A DNA stretch of 5,203 nucleotides from SAR202 cluster bacterium (GTDB lineage Bacteria > Chloroflexota > Dehalococcoidia > Lucifugimonadales > UBA1123), in assembly GCA_030743915.1 (NCBI GenBank), contig JASLRP010000388.1, forward strand, positions 1 to 5,203. Reading direction: 5' to 3'. Below, piece by piece: positions 1 through 5,011 of this stretch. A program made the position numbers and the translations under genes. How positions within the stretch are numbered: the stretch's first letter is position 1; every line of letters starts with the position of its first letter. The notes under the pieces are model-generated. The model ran no database searches. It saw nothing but the letters and a program-made list of their open reading frames with translations, and had not been told where the DNA came from.

Positions 1-311
1 CCCCCTCGAAAGCGGATGAATATCGGCCAGTTATGCCCGAACACCACCGCGAGGGCCGCAGCAGCCTCTACGCCCGTTGAATCGAAGAAGATTCGGGCCA
101 CCACCACCGCAAGCGCTGCCTTGCCCATGTCCAGAAGCAGCACCAGCGCCGCCGCCGGAGTGCCCACCGTTCGCTGAACGTTGGTCATGCCGATGTTGCC
201 GCTTCCATGCTCTCGGATGTCCATGTTGCCTGCAATTTTGCCGGCGATCAGTCCAAAGGGGACCGAACCCAACAGATACGCAATTGGAACAAGAATCAGA
301 TAGTCAATCAT
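1..311 (-). CDS. plsY: PlsY acyl-phosphate glycerol-3-phosphate acyltransferase, partial (N-terminal half)
   Basis: PlsY is an integral inner-membrane enzyme that moves the acyl chain from acyl-phosphate (made by PlsX) to glycerol-3-phosphate, giving lysophosphatidic acid, the first step of phospholipid synthesis. About 103 of the usual ~200 residues are present; the gene runs off the left edge. Seen in the sequence: a hydrophobic first helix with GSVPFG (15-20), the signature HGSGNIGMTNVQRTVG (35-50), which is the conserved glycerol-phosphate-binding loop (usually GSGNxGATN), a second hydrophobic segment with LDMGKAAL (60-67), and GHNWPIFIRFRG (92-103), the start of the second conserved loop. 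The ATG overlaps the der stop as TGATG, with a weak AGCAGG 8 nt upstream; an adjacent GTG at 314 is a possible start one codon earlier. The overlap suggests coupled translation with der. Identification is firm from the motifs; the second half cannot be judged. Confidence 0.93.
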   Translation of the reverse strand, partial: MIDYLILVPIAYLLGSVPFGLIAGKIAGNMDIREHGSGNIGMTNVQRTVGTPAAALVLLLDMGKAALAVVVARIFFDSTGVEAAAALAVVFGHNWPIFIRFRG

Positions 312-1627
312 CACTCACGCCTGCTTTTGAACCGCATTTTCAGGGGACTGCCGCGAAAATCGTACACTTCCCGCAACCGGTTTTCCAGGTATCTCTGGTA
401 TGAAAAGTGCAGAGTATCAGAATGGTTGACGTAAAAAGTGAAGGTCGGCGGCCCGGCCTCGTCCTGGGAGACGTTGTAGATTCTCAGGGATCGGCCCTTC
501 TGCGCCACAGGAGGATGTTCGGCAACGGCGTTCATTACCGTCCGACGCAGATCATATCGTGGCAGGCTCTTGGTCCACTGCCGATGGACCGAAAGAGCGG
601 TGTCGAGAAGCTGGTTAACTCCCTGACCAGTCAGAGCGGATATGAAGCGAAGCGGCGCATAGGAGGCAAACCGAAATTTGTCCTCAACGATCGCCATGAG
701 GTCCTCTCGATTGACGTTCAGGTCTTTTGCCAGGTCCCACTTGTTGATCGCCAGAACAACTCCCTTATAGGAGTCCAGAATGTAGCTGGCGATGTGAGAG
801 TCCTGAGAGGTCGCAGGCTCGGAGGCATCCATCAAAAGTATCGCGATGTCAGCCCTGTCGATAGCCCTCACAGAGCGTATGACGCTGTATTTCTCCACTC
901 CGGTGCCGATCTTGCCCCGCCGTCGAATTCCTGCGGTGTCGATGAGCAGAATAGAGGTGTCGTCCACCTCAATCAGGGTGTCTATTGTGTCCCGAGTCGT
1001 GCCCGGAACATCGCTGACTATCGAACGGTTCTCGCCAGTGATGATGTTGAGCAATTGGGACTTGCCGACGTTGGGCCTGCCCACGATCGCAACCCGGAGA
1101 TCGGCCTCCGGTTCAGGAAATTCAGACCCGTCGGGAAAGTGCTTGATGACCTCGGCCATCATGTCATCCAGGCCGATGTTGTGGTACGCGCTGATGGGCA
1201 GCGGGTCTCCCAGGCCAAGCTCATAGAACTCTGAGACCGTCGTGCCGACGGTCTCGGTGTCGGCCTTGTTCGCCGCCAGAATAATGGGCTGATCGACAGG
1301 ACGCAGAAGCTGGGCCACGTCGATATCGTCCGGCGTCACGCCGTCGCGGACATCCACCATCATGATGATTACGTCGGCGTCCTCAATGGCGGTCTCTATC
1401 TGCGCCCTGACCTGACGCCACATGTCGTCTTCGGGGAAGATTTCCAGCCCGCCGGTGTCAACGAGGATGAACAGGTGCTCACCCCACTCGGTCTCGCTGG
1501 TGTTGCGATCACGAGTCGTTCCGGCCATCCTGGAGACGATGGCCGCAGAGCGTCCCACCAGCCGATTGAACATGGTTGATTTGCCGACGTTGGGTCGGCC
1601 CACAATGGCGACGACGGGCTTTGCCAC
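311..1627 (-). CDS. der: Ribosome biogenesis GTPase Der (EngA)
   Basis: Der is an essential tandem GTPase that binds the 50S subunit late in ribosome assembly. The 438 residues match the usual length. First G domain: G1 GRPNVGKS (10-17), G2 AGTTRDR (35-41), G3 DTGG (57-60), G4 NKAD (120-123), G5 SAYHN (146-150). A short acidic linker (~168-176) leads to the second G domain: G1 GRPNVGKS (183-190), PGTTRD (208-213), G3 DTAG (230-233), G4 NKWD (295-298), G5 SALTGQG (330-336). The last ~85 residues are the KH-like domain unique to this family, ending with SYQRYLENRLRE (409-420) and a basic tail. All nucleotide-binding motifs are intact. The start is GTG, chosen because AAGGAG lies 5 nt upstream (1633-1638) and the protein then begins MAKPVVAIVGRPN, as is normal for Der. 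It lies downstream of argF after a 128-bp gap and overlaps plsY by 1 nt. Long open frames on the other strand are shadows. Confidence 0.98.
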   Translation of the reverse strand: MAKPVVAIVGRPNVGKSTMFNRLVGRSAAIVSRMAGTTRDRNTSETEWGEHLFILVDTGGLEIFPEDDMWRQVRAQIETAIEDADVIIMMVDVRDGVTPDDIDVAQLLRPVDQPIILAANKADTETVGTTVSEFYELGLGDPLPISAYHNIGLDDMMAEVIKHFPDGSEFPEPEADLRVAIVGRPNVGKSQLLNIITGENRSIVSDVPGTTRDTIDTLIEVDDTSILLIDTAGIRRRGKIGTGVEKYSVIRSVRAIDRADIAILLMDASEPATSQDSHIASYILDSYKGVVLAINKWDLAKDLNVNREDLMAIVEDKFRFASYAPLRFISALTGQGVNQLLDTALSVHRQWTKSLPRYDLRRTVMNAVAEHPPVAQKGRSLRIYNVSQDEAGPPTFTFYVNHSDTLHFSYQRYLENRLREVYDFRGSPLKMRFKSRRE

Positions 1628-1632
1628 GGCGA

Positions 1633-1638
1633 CTCCTT
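1633..1638 (-). promoter_or_regulatory. Ribosome binding site of der
   Basis: On the minus strand this reads AAGGAG, followed by a 5-nt spacer (TCGCC) and the GTG codon at 1627. It is a strong Shine-Dalgarno match and it decides the GTG start of der; an in-frame ATG does not occur until M19 inside the P-loop domain. Confidence 0.85.
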
Positions 1639-1670
1639 GTCATTCTTAGCAGTAGTCCATACGTTCGCGA

Positions 1671-1698
1671 AGCTGGTTTGAAACCCGCTCCCTGCCGA
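1671..1698. repeat. Palindromic intergenic repeat, copy 1 (imperfect)
   Basis: Lies in the gap between argF and der. The core 1671-1689 is an inverted repeat of 9 + 1 + 9 nt centred on G1680, with one mismatched pair (AGCTGGTTT / AAACCCGCT). Positions 1675-1698 match 4962-4984 upstream of trmD with a single inserted T: GGTTTGAAACCCGC, then (T)CCCTGCCGA. Both copies have the same orientation and both lie in short gaps between minus-strand genes. Shared flanking bases (CCCTGCCGA) beyond the palindrome argue for a dispersed repeat family rather than a chance hairpin. Its function is unknown. Confidence 0.65.
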
Positions 1699-1755
1699 TT
1701 CGCTTCTGCGATTATTTTATCAATTCACAAACAGTCATGGCGCGAATCGCGTCGC

Positions 1756-2670
1756 CTATCTGGAGAAAAGCTCAGCCATCACGGCCTTCTGAGCGTGGAG
1801 TCGGTTCTCTGCCTGATGGAATACCACTGAACCGGGATGGTCCAGCATATCGTCCGAGACCTCTTCGCCCCGATGGGCAGGCATGTCGTGCATGAACACG
1901 GCATCGGGCTTGGCATGGCCCATCAACTCACCGTTCACCTGATACTCGGCGAACACGCGGCGGCGTTCATCGGCCTCTGCCTCGTCGCCCATGCTGATCC
2001 AAACATCGGTATAAACCACGTCTGCGCCTTTGACAGCTTCCAACGGCTGCTCAACGAAGTCCAGCATGGACTCCTTCTCTTCAGCGCGACGGCGGGCCTC
2101 TTCCCATGCGATTGAAGGCACATGGTAATCACCTGGAGCGGAGATGGTGAAATTCGCTCCCACCGAGCTGCACGCCAGCGCCAGACTCGAAGCGATGTTA
2201 TTTCCATCGCCCACATAGGTGACATTCAGACCTTGCAGATCGCCTTTGCTCTCGTTGATGGTCAGCAGATCGCCCAGCGCCTGACACGGGTGAGCCAGGT
2301 TAGACAGAGCGTTGATGACGGGAATCTCGGTGTTCTCGGCCAGGATTTCCAGGCTCCGATGAGAGAACACGCGCGCGACAATTCCGTCCACCAGTCGATC
2401 AAGAACTCGCGCCACATCAATCTCCGGCTCTCGGGTTCCGAGGCCGATGTCAGCATTGCTTAGATAGATGCACTCGCCACCCATCTGTCGAATGCCGACT
2501 TCGAAACTGACCCTGGTTCGTAGGGACGGTTTCTCGAACACCAAGGCGAGCACCTTGCCTTCCAGTGGTCGGGGCGTTTCAGTCTCTTTGATCTGCCTGG
2601 CGCGCCTGACCATGAGCGCAACCTCATCCGGCTCCAAGTCTGTGATGGATAGGAAATCCTTGCCTTTCAT
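1756..2670 (-). CDS. argF: Ornithine carbamoyltransferase with Asp in place of the HCLP cysteine
   Basis: Transfers the carbamoyl group from carbamoyl phosphate to ornithine, giving citrulline in arginine synthesis; the family works as a cytosolic trimer. 304 residues, the normal length. Carbamoyl-phosphate domain: EKPSLRTRVSFE (46-57; STRTR-type loop, here SLRTR) and HPCQALGD (127-134). Ornithine domain: VGDGNN (153-158), DVWISMGDE (222-230, the SMG loop), MHDMPAHRGEEV (260-271) and AENRLHAQK (287-295). HPCQ and SMG point to ornithine rather than aspartate as substrate. Oddity: residue 262 (codon GAC, 1885-1887) is Asp where most family members have the Cys of HCLP, which contacts ornithine. 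The start was chosen at ATG 2670, with GAGGGG 7 nt upstream and family-like MKGKDFLSITDL; the frame stays open to 2769 but the extra residues look unlike the family. The substrate call is likely but the Asp leaves some doubt. It diverges from the nitrilase homologue. Confidence 0.93.
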   Translation of the reverse strand: MKGKDFLSITDLEPDEVALMVRRARQIKETETPRPLEGKVLALVFEKPSLRTRVSFEVGIRQMGGECIYLSNADIGLGTREPEIDVARVLDRLVDGIVARVFSHRSLEILAENTEIPVINALSNLAHPCQALGDLLTINESKGDLQGLNVTYVGDGNNIASSLALACSSVGANFTISAPGDYHVPSIAWEEARRRAEEKESMLDFVEQPLEAVKGADVVYTDVWISMGDEAEADERRRVFAEYQVNGELMGHAKPDAVFMHDMPAHRGEEVSDDMLDHPGSVVFHQAENRLHAQKAVMAELFSR

Positions 2671-2677
2671 GGAAAAA

Positions 2678-2683
2678 CCCCTC
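2678..2683 (-). promoter_or_regulatory. Ribosome binding site of argF
   Basis: Reads GAGGGG on the minus strand, 7 nt before the ATG at 2670. It supports this internal start over the upstream start codons that remain open in the same frame as far as 2769. Confidence 0.7.
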
Positions 2684-2700
2684 GCATAAACAATGTCGAT

Positions 2701-2706
2701 AATATA
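2701..2706 (-). promoter_or_regulatory. Candidate -10 element for argF
   Basis: Reads TATATT on the minus strand (with overlapping TATTAT at 2699-2704), 30 nt upstream of the argF start codon. The best -35 candidates are poor: TTTCCA at 2726-2731 with a 19-nt spacer. It sits in the divergent region where a promoter is needed, but the match alone is weak. I see no recognisable arginine operator. Confidence 0.35.
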
Positions 2707-2800
2707 GCAGATTCGTTCTGGCCGATGGAAACCAGGGGTCAGACGCCGTCCCAAGTGATGACTTCCCAAGCCTGAGAACCAGCATTCGATGGCCGTACCC

Positions 2801-2829
2801 TTCTACTTCTGATTGGCCCCGCTTATAAT
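2801..2829 (+). promoter_or_regulatory. Candidate sigma-70-type promoter for the nitrilase-family gene
   Basis: A perfect TATAAT -10 hexamer lies at 2824-2829. A weak -35 (TTCTAC, 2801-2806, 3 of 6 matching TTGACA) sits exactly 17 nt upstream. Transcription would begin around 2836-2838, leaving a leader of nearly 60 nt before the proposed TTG start at 2895. Its place in a divergent intergenic region, facing the only plus-strand gene, supports it. Confidence 0.55.
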
Positions 2830-2883
2830 CAAATGGCAAGTCTCGCTCGCGTGTTCGAGTGGAATATTCCAATAATTCTGCTG

Positions 2884-2890
2884 AAGGTGG
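2884..2890 (+). promoter_or_regulatory. Ribosome binding site deciding a TTG start
   Basis: AAGGTGG, one mismatch from AAGGAGG, stands 4 nt before TTG 2895. This, together with family-like MKIALVQM, favours TTG over the in-frame GTG at 2859. Confidence 0.6.
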
Positions 2891-2894
2891 CCAA

Positions 2895-3647
2895 TTGAAA
2901 ATCGCCCTGGTCCAGATGACTTGCGAAAAAGGCGACATCACGCGCAACGTCCGACGCACAATTGAATTCTCCGCTCAGGCGGCAGATGCCGGGGCAGACA
3001 TCGTGTGTTTTCCAGAGGCCAGCATGACAGGTTACATCGACCCGCCCGGTGGACATCCGGAAGCTGTGGTCTTCTGGGACGATGCCCGGCTTACTCCACT
3101 CTATCAGTGGTCCAGACCAAATCAGATCACGATTGTAGCTGGCATTGTCGAGCGCAATCCCGACGGTCTGCCATACCTCTCACAAGGCATCATCCGCCAG
3201 GGCAAGCTTGAAGGCGTGTACCACAAGTCCTACATAGCGCCCGATGAAGTGTCTCTCTTCTCTGCTGGAAATGAACTATGCTTGTTCAGCCATAGAGACG
3301 ACAAGATCGGGCTGTCGGTTTGCGCGGATATCGAGAGCGAAGACCTGTTCCGCCGATACTCTGAGGCGGGAGCCCGGATCGTTCTGCACTCCTCAGCGCC
3401 CGGACTATACGGAGACCAGGCAACACGAAACTGGCAATCAGGCTACGACTGGTGGCGGGGCGATTGTCAGTCAAAGCTGGGAAAGTACGCCCATACATAT
3501 GGCCTGACAATCGCGGCCGCGACCCAGTCAGGCCGCACCGTAGACGAGGACTTTCCAGGCGGGGGTTACCTCTTCGACCCGTCCGGCGCCCTGGTCGCCG
3601 AGACCGATGATTGGTCTGAAGGCATTCTTATCGCGGATATTACTTAG
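2895..3647 (+). CDS. Nitrilase-superfamily carbon-nitrogen hydrolase, substrate unknown
   Basis: A soluble amidase-like hydrolase of the nitrilase (CN_hydrolase) fold, 250 residues, a normal length for a single-domain member. The Glu-Lys-Cys triad can be read: E41 in CFPEASMTGY (38-47), K111 in VYHKSYIAP (108-116), and nucleophile C143 in IGLSVCADIESEDLFRR (138-154). The N-terminal strand KIALVQM (2-8) and the C-terminal GGGYLFDPSGALVAE (222-236) followed by EGILIADI also fit the family. The residues after the Cys (ADIESE) differ from the usual aromatic-Asp-hydrophobic-Arg-Phe-Pro-Glu pattern, so no known subfamily is assigned. Start: TTG at 2895 is preferred because AAGGTGG (2884-2890) lies 4 nt upstream and the protein then opens at the first strand. 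An in-frame GTG at 2859 would add 12 unconserved residues and lacks a ribosome binding site. It diverges from argF and ends 4 bp from the converging lipoprotein gene. Confidence 0.88.
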   Translation: MKIALVQMTCEKGDITRNVRRTIEFSAQAADAGADIVCFPEASMTGYIDPPGGHPEAVVFWDDARLTPLYQWSRPNQITIVAGIVERNPDGLPYLSQGIIRQGKLEGVYHKSYIAPDEVSLFSAGNELCLFSHRDDKIGLSVCADIESEDLFRRYSEAGARIVLHSSAPGLYGDQATRNWQSGYDWWRGDCQSKLGKYAHTYGLTIAAATQSGRTVDEDFPGGGYLFDPSGALVAETDDWSEGILIADIT

Positions 3648-3651
3648 CGGG

Positions 3652-4191
3652 TCAGAACGCGCAACCGTCGGGCAACGACCCCAACGTCTCTACGCCATCT
3701 CCAATACCCGAGGGCATCTCCACGACACTAAACCCATCGGTTACGCTCCCTCGCATCGCCATCGCCCCGTACTCGCCCGTGTTCATGTGCGCCCGGACGA
3801 AGACCATGTCGTCCCGTTGAGCATCCACAGGGCCACCGGTGCGCGTAAATGGCTGCTCATTTACGTGCGAGTGGAGTAGGACTCGACGATAGATTAGCTC
3901 TCCGGACTCGGACAACACCTCCCACCAGTCGGCGTACTGGTCGCAGCCGGTGTCAGGACTGCTCACGGTGACGGAGTAGGTGTAAGAGCCAGGCGTTCCG
4001 CTCACGGACACGCTCACCACATCAGCAAGATCATCGATTGGAGACACGGTGGAGACAGCTTCGGTAGAAGCAACCGGCGCGGTTGGAATCGAATTTCCGG
4101 CCGTCGAGACATGCTGCTCGGCATCGGCGTTGCAGGCCGAAAAAGCCAACATGAACACCACATAGAATATTGAACGGGCCACGTCGACCAT
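3652..4191 (-). CDS. Putative secreted lipoprotein of unknown function
   Basis: I do not recognise a functional family. The 179-residue product starts with a lipoprotein-type signal peptide: a charged N-end (MVDVAR), a hydrophobic core (SIFYVVFMLAF, 7-17) and a FSAC lipobox with C20 as the likely lipidated residue (F at -3 is less common than L). A low-complexity Ser/Thr/Ala/Val linker (~21-52) suggests a tether to a domain outside the membrane. The folded part (~55-179) has motif-like stretches: SPDTGCDQYADWWEV (78-92), YRRVLLHSHVNEQPFTRTGG (101-120) and VRAHMNTGEYG (132-142). These dense His, Trp and Gly runs look like a conserved domain, and I vaguely recall similar strings in hypothetical proteins of marine bacteria. 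C83 and C177 could form a disulfide. The ATG follows the trmD stop by 6 nt with only a weak ribosome binding site, so translation may be coupled to trmD. Confidence 0.8.
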   Translation of the reverse strand: MVDVARSIFYVVFMLAFSACNADAEQHVSTAGNSIPTAPVASTEAVSTVSPIDDLADVVSVSVSGTPGSYTYSVTVSSPDTGCDQYADWWEVLSESGELIYRRVLLHSHVNEQPFTRTGGPVDAQRDDMVFVRAHMNTGEYGAMAMRGSVTDGFSVVEMPSGIGDGVETLGSLPDGCAF

Positions 4192-4197
4192 TTCAGA

Positions 4198-4935
4198 TTA
4201 CTCGGCCCTCAGTTCGTCGAGCATCCGGCGGTCCTCATTTGAGAGGTCCGCGGATTCCAGCAGATCGGGCCGACGCTCCAGCGTACGACGAAGAGTCTCG
4301 CGTCTGTGCCACTTGGCGATCTCAGCATGATGGCCAGACAGCAGGACGTCGGGAGCCTCCATGCCTCGATACTCCGAGGGTCGTGTGTAGAGTGGATGTT
4401 GCAGCAGGCCGGTTGTATAGGAGTCGTTAGCCGGCGATTCCGCAGAGCCAACCACGCCCGGAATCAGGCGGGCCACGGCGTCGATGACCACCATCGCTGC
4501 CAGCTCTCCCCCTCCCAGCACGTAGTCTCCGATACTGAGTTCGTCCGTCACCAGATTCTGGCGAACTCGCTCGTCGACACCCTCATACCTACCGCAGATT
4601 ATGACGATGTCGGAAAGCTCAGAGTAATCTTCTGCGATGCGCTGGTCGAATCGACGACCCTGGGGTGTCATCAGGACGGTCGGAGCGCTTTCATCCAGTG
4701 ACGCAGATCCCCTGACATGCTCAACGCTCTCGAATAAAGGTTCAGGCTTCATGACCATCCCCGGTCCGCCGCCAAAAGGGTAGTCATCCACCGTGTTGTG
4801 ACGGTTGTGAGTGAAGTCTCGGATGTTGTGGAGGTTCACTTCGACCAGGCCCTGTTTCTGGGCGCGGGCGATGATGCTCACCGACAGGGGGCTGTCGAAC
4901 ATCTCAGGAAATAAAGTCAGAACGTGAAAGCGCAT
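4198..4935 (-). CDS. trmD: tRNA (guanine-N1)-methyltransferase TrmD
   Basis: Methylates N1 of G37 next to the anticodon using S-adenosylmethionine, preventing +1 frameshifting; family members are homodimers of the SPOUT (trefoil-knot) class. 245 residues, normal length. Seen: MRFHVLTLFPEMF (1-13), the DDYPFGGGPGMVM loop (50-62), GRYEGVDERV (115-124) and SIGDYVLGGGEL (134-145), which form the SAM-binding knot, and NDSYTTG with the presumed catalytic D171. YTRP (183-186) and VLLSGHH (197-203) follow, and a C-terminal helical domain includes RRPDLL. No key residue is missing. The start is one of two adjacent ATG codons (4938 or 4935); 4935 gives the family's usual N-terminus, and neither has a strong ribosome binding site. 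The frame is open to 5091, but the extra residues overlap the upstream gene and are unlike TrmD. Neither rimM nor rplS is adjacent: the neighbours are a MogA/MoaB-like gene upstream and a lipoprotein gene 6 bp downstream. Confidence 0.97.
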   Translation of the reverse strand: MRFHVLTLFPEMFDSPLSVSIIARAQKQGLVEVNLHNIRDFTHNRHNTVDDYPFGGGPGMVMKPEPLFESVEHVRGSASLDESAPTVLMTPQGRRFDQRIAEDYSELSDIVIICGRYEGVDERVRQNLVTDELSIGDYVLGGGELAAMVVIDAVARLIPGVVGSAESPANDSYTTGLLQHPLYTRPSEYRGMEAPDVLLSGHHAEIAKWHRRETLRRTLERRPDLLESADLSNEDRRMLDELRAE

Positions 4936-4946
4936 CATGGTCGCCG

Positions 4947-4977
4947 AACGAAAAGAGGGCGGGTTTGAAACCCGCCC
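4947..4977 (-). terminator. Hairpin plus T-rich tail before trmD (possible terminator or attenuator)
   Basis: Read on the minus strand, the perfect palindrome GGGCGGGTTT-C-AAACCCGCCC is followed at once by TCTTTTCGTT. A 7-bp GC stem with a 7-nt loop and a moderate U-rich tail resembles an intrinsic terminator for the MogA/MoaB-like gene. It also lies only 21 nt before the trmD start, so full termination would leave little room for a separate trmD promoter. Partial readthrough (attenuation), or a repeat element with no terminator role, are both possible. Confidence 0.35.
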
Positions 4978-4984
4978 CTGCCGA
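4957..4984. repeat. Palindromic intergenic repeat, copy 2 (perfect)
   Basis: Positions 4957-4977 form a perfect 10 + 1 + 10 palindrome (GGGCGGGTTT G AAACCCGCCC) in the gap between the MogA/MoaB-like gene and trmD. Positions 4962-4984 match copy 1 at 1675-1698 apart from one missing base, in the same orientation, including the non-palindromic flank CCCTGCCGA. Two copies within 3.3 kb, both intergenic, suggest a dispersed family in this genome. Confidence 0.7.
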
Positions 4985-5011
4985 ATATCCATATTCCTCG
5001 CCGAGTCTGGA

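Noticed and set aside
77..403. Plus-strand open frame rich in Pro and Cys
   Set aside because: It is antisense to plsY and the end of der; the composition reflects reading the wrong strand.
407..1234. Long open frame on the plus strand inside der (275 codons)
   Set aside because: It is antisense to the fully conserved der gene and its translation has no recognisable motif; long antisense frames are expected in GC-rich coding DNA.
1714..1719. TAAAAT on the minus strand as a der promoter -10
   Set aside because: Five of six bases match, but I find no acceptable -35 at 16-18 nt, and the region is AT-rich; too weak to annotate.
1741..1751. CGCGAATCGCG inverted repeat just after the argF stop as a terminator
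   Set aside because: The stem is only 4 bp with a 3-nt loop and no T-run follows on the minus strand.
2671..2769. N-terminal extension of ArgF by 33 residues
   Set aside because: The added residues do not resemble OTCs, they cover the likely promoter region, and the ATG at 2670 has a good ribosome binding site.
2671..2894. Small gene or arginine operator in the divergent region
   Set aside because: No frame with a credible start and ribosome binding site, and no clear match to known ARG-box palindromes; only the promoter elements listed could be supported.
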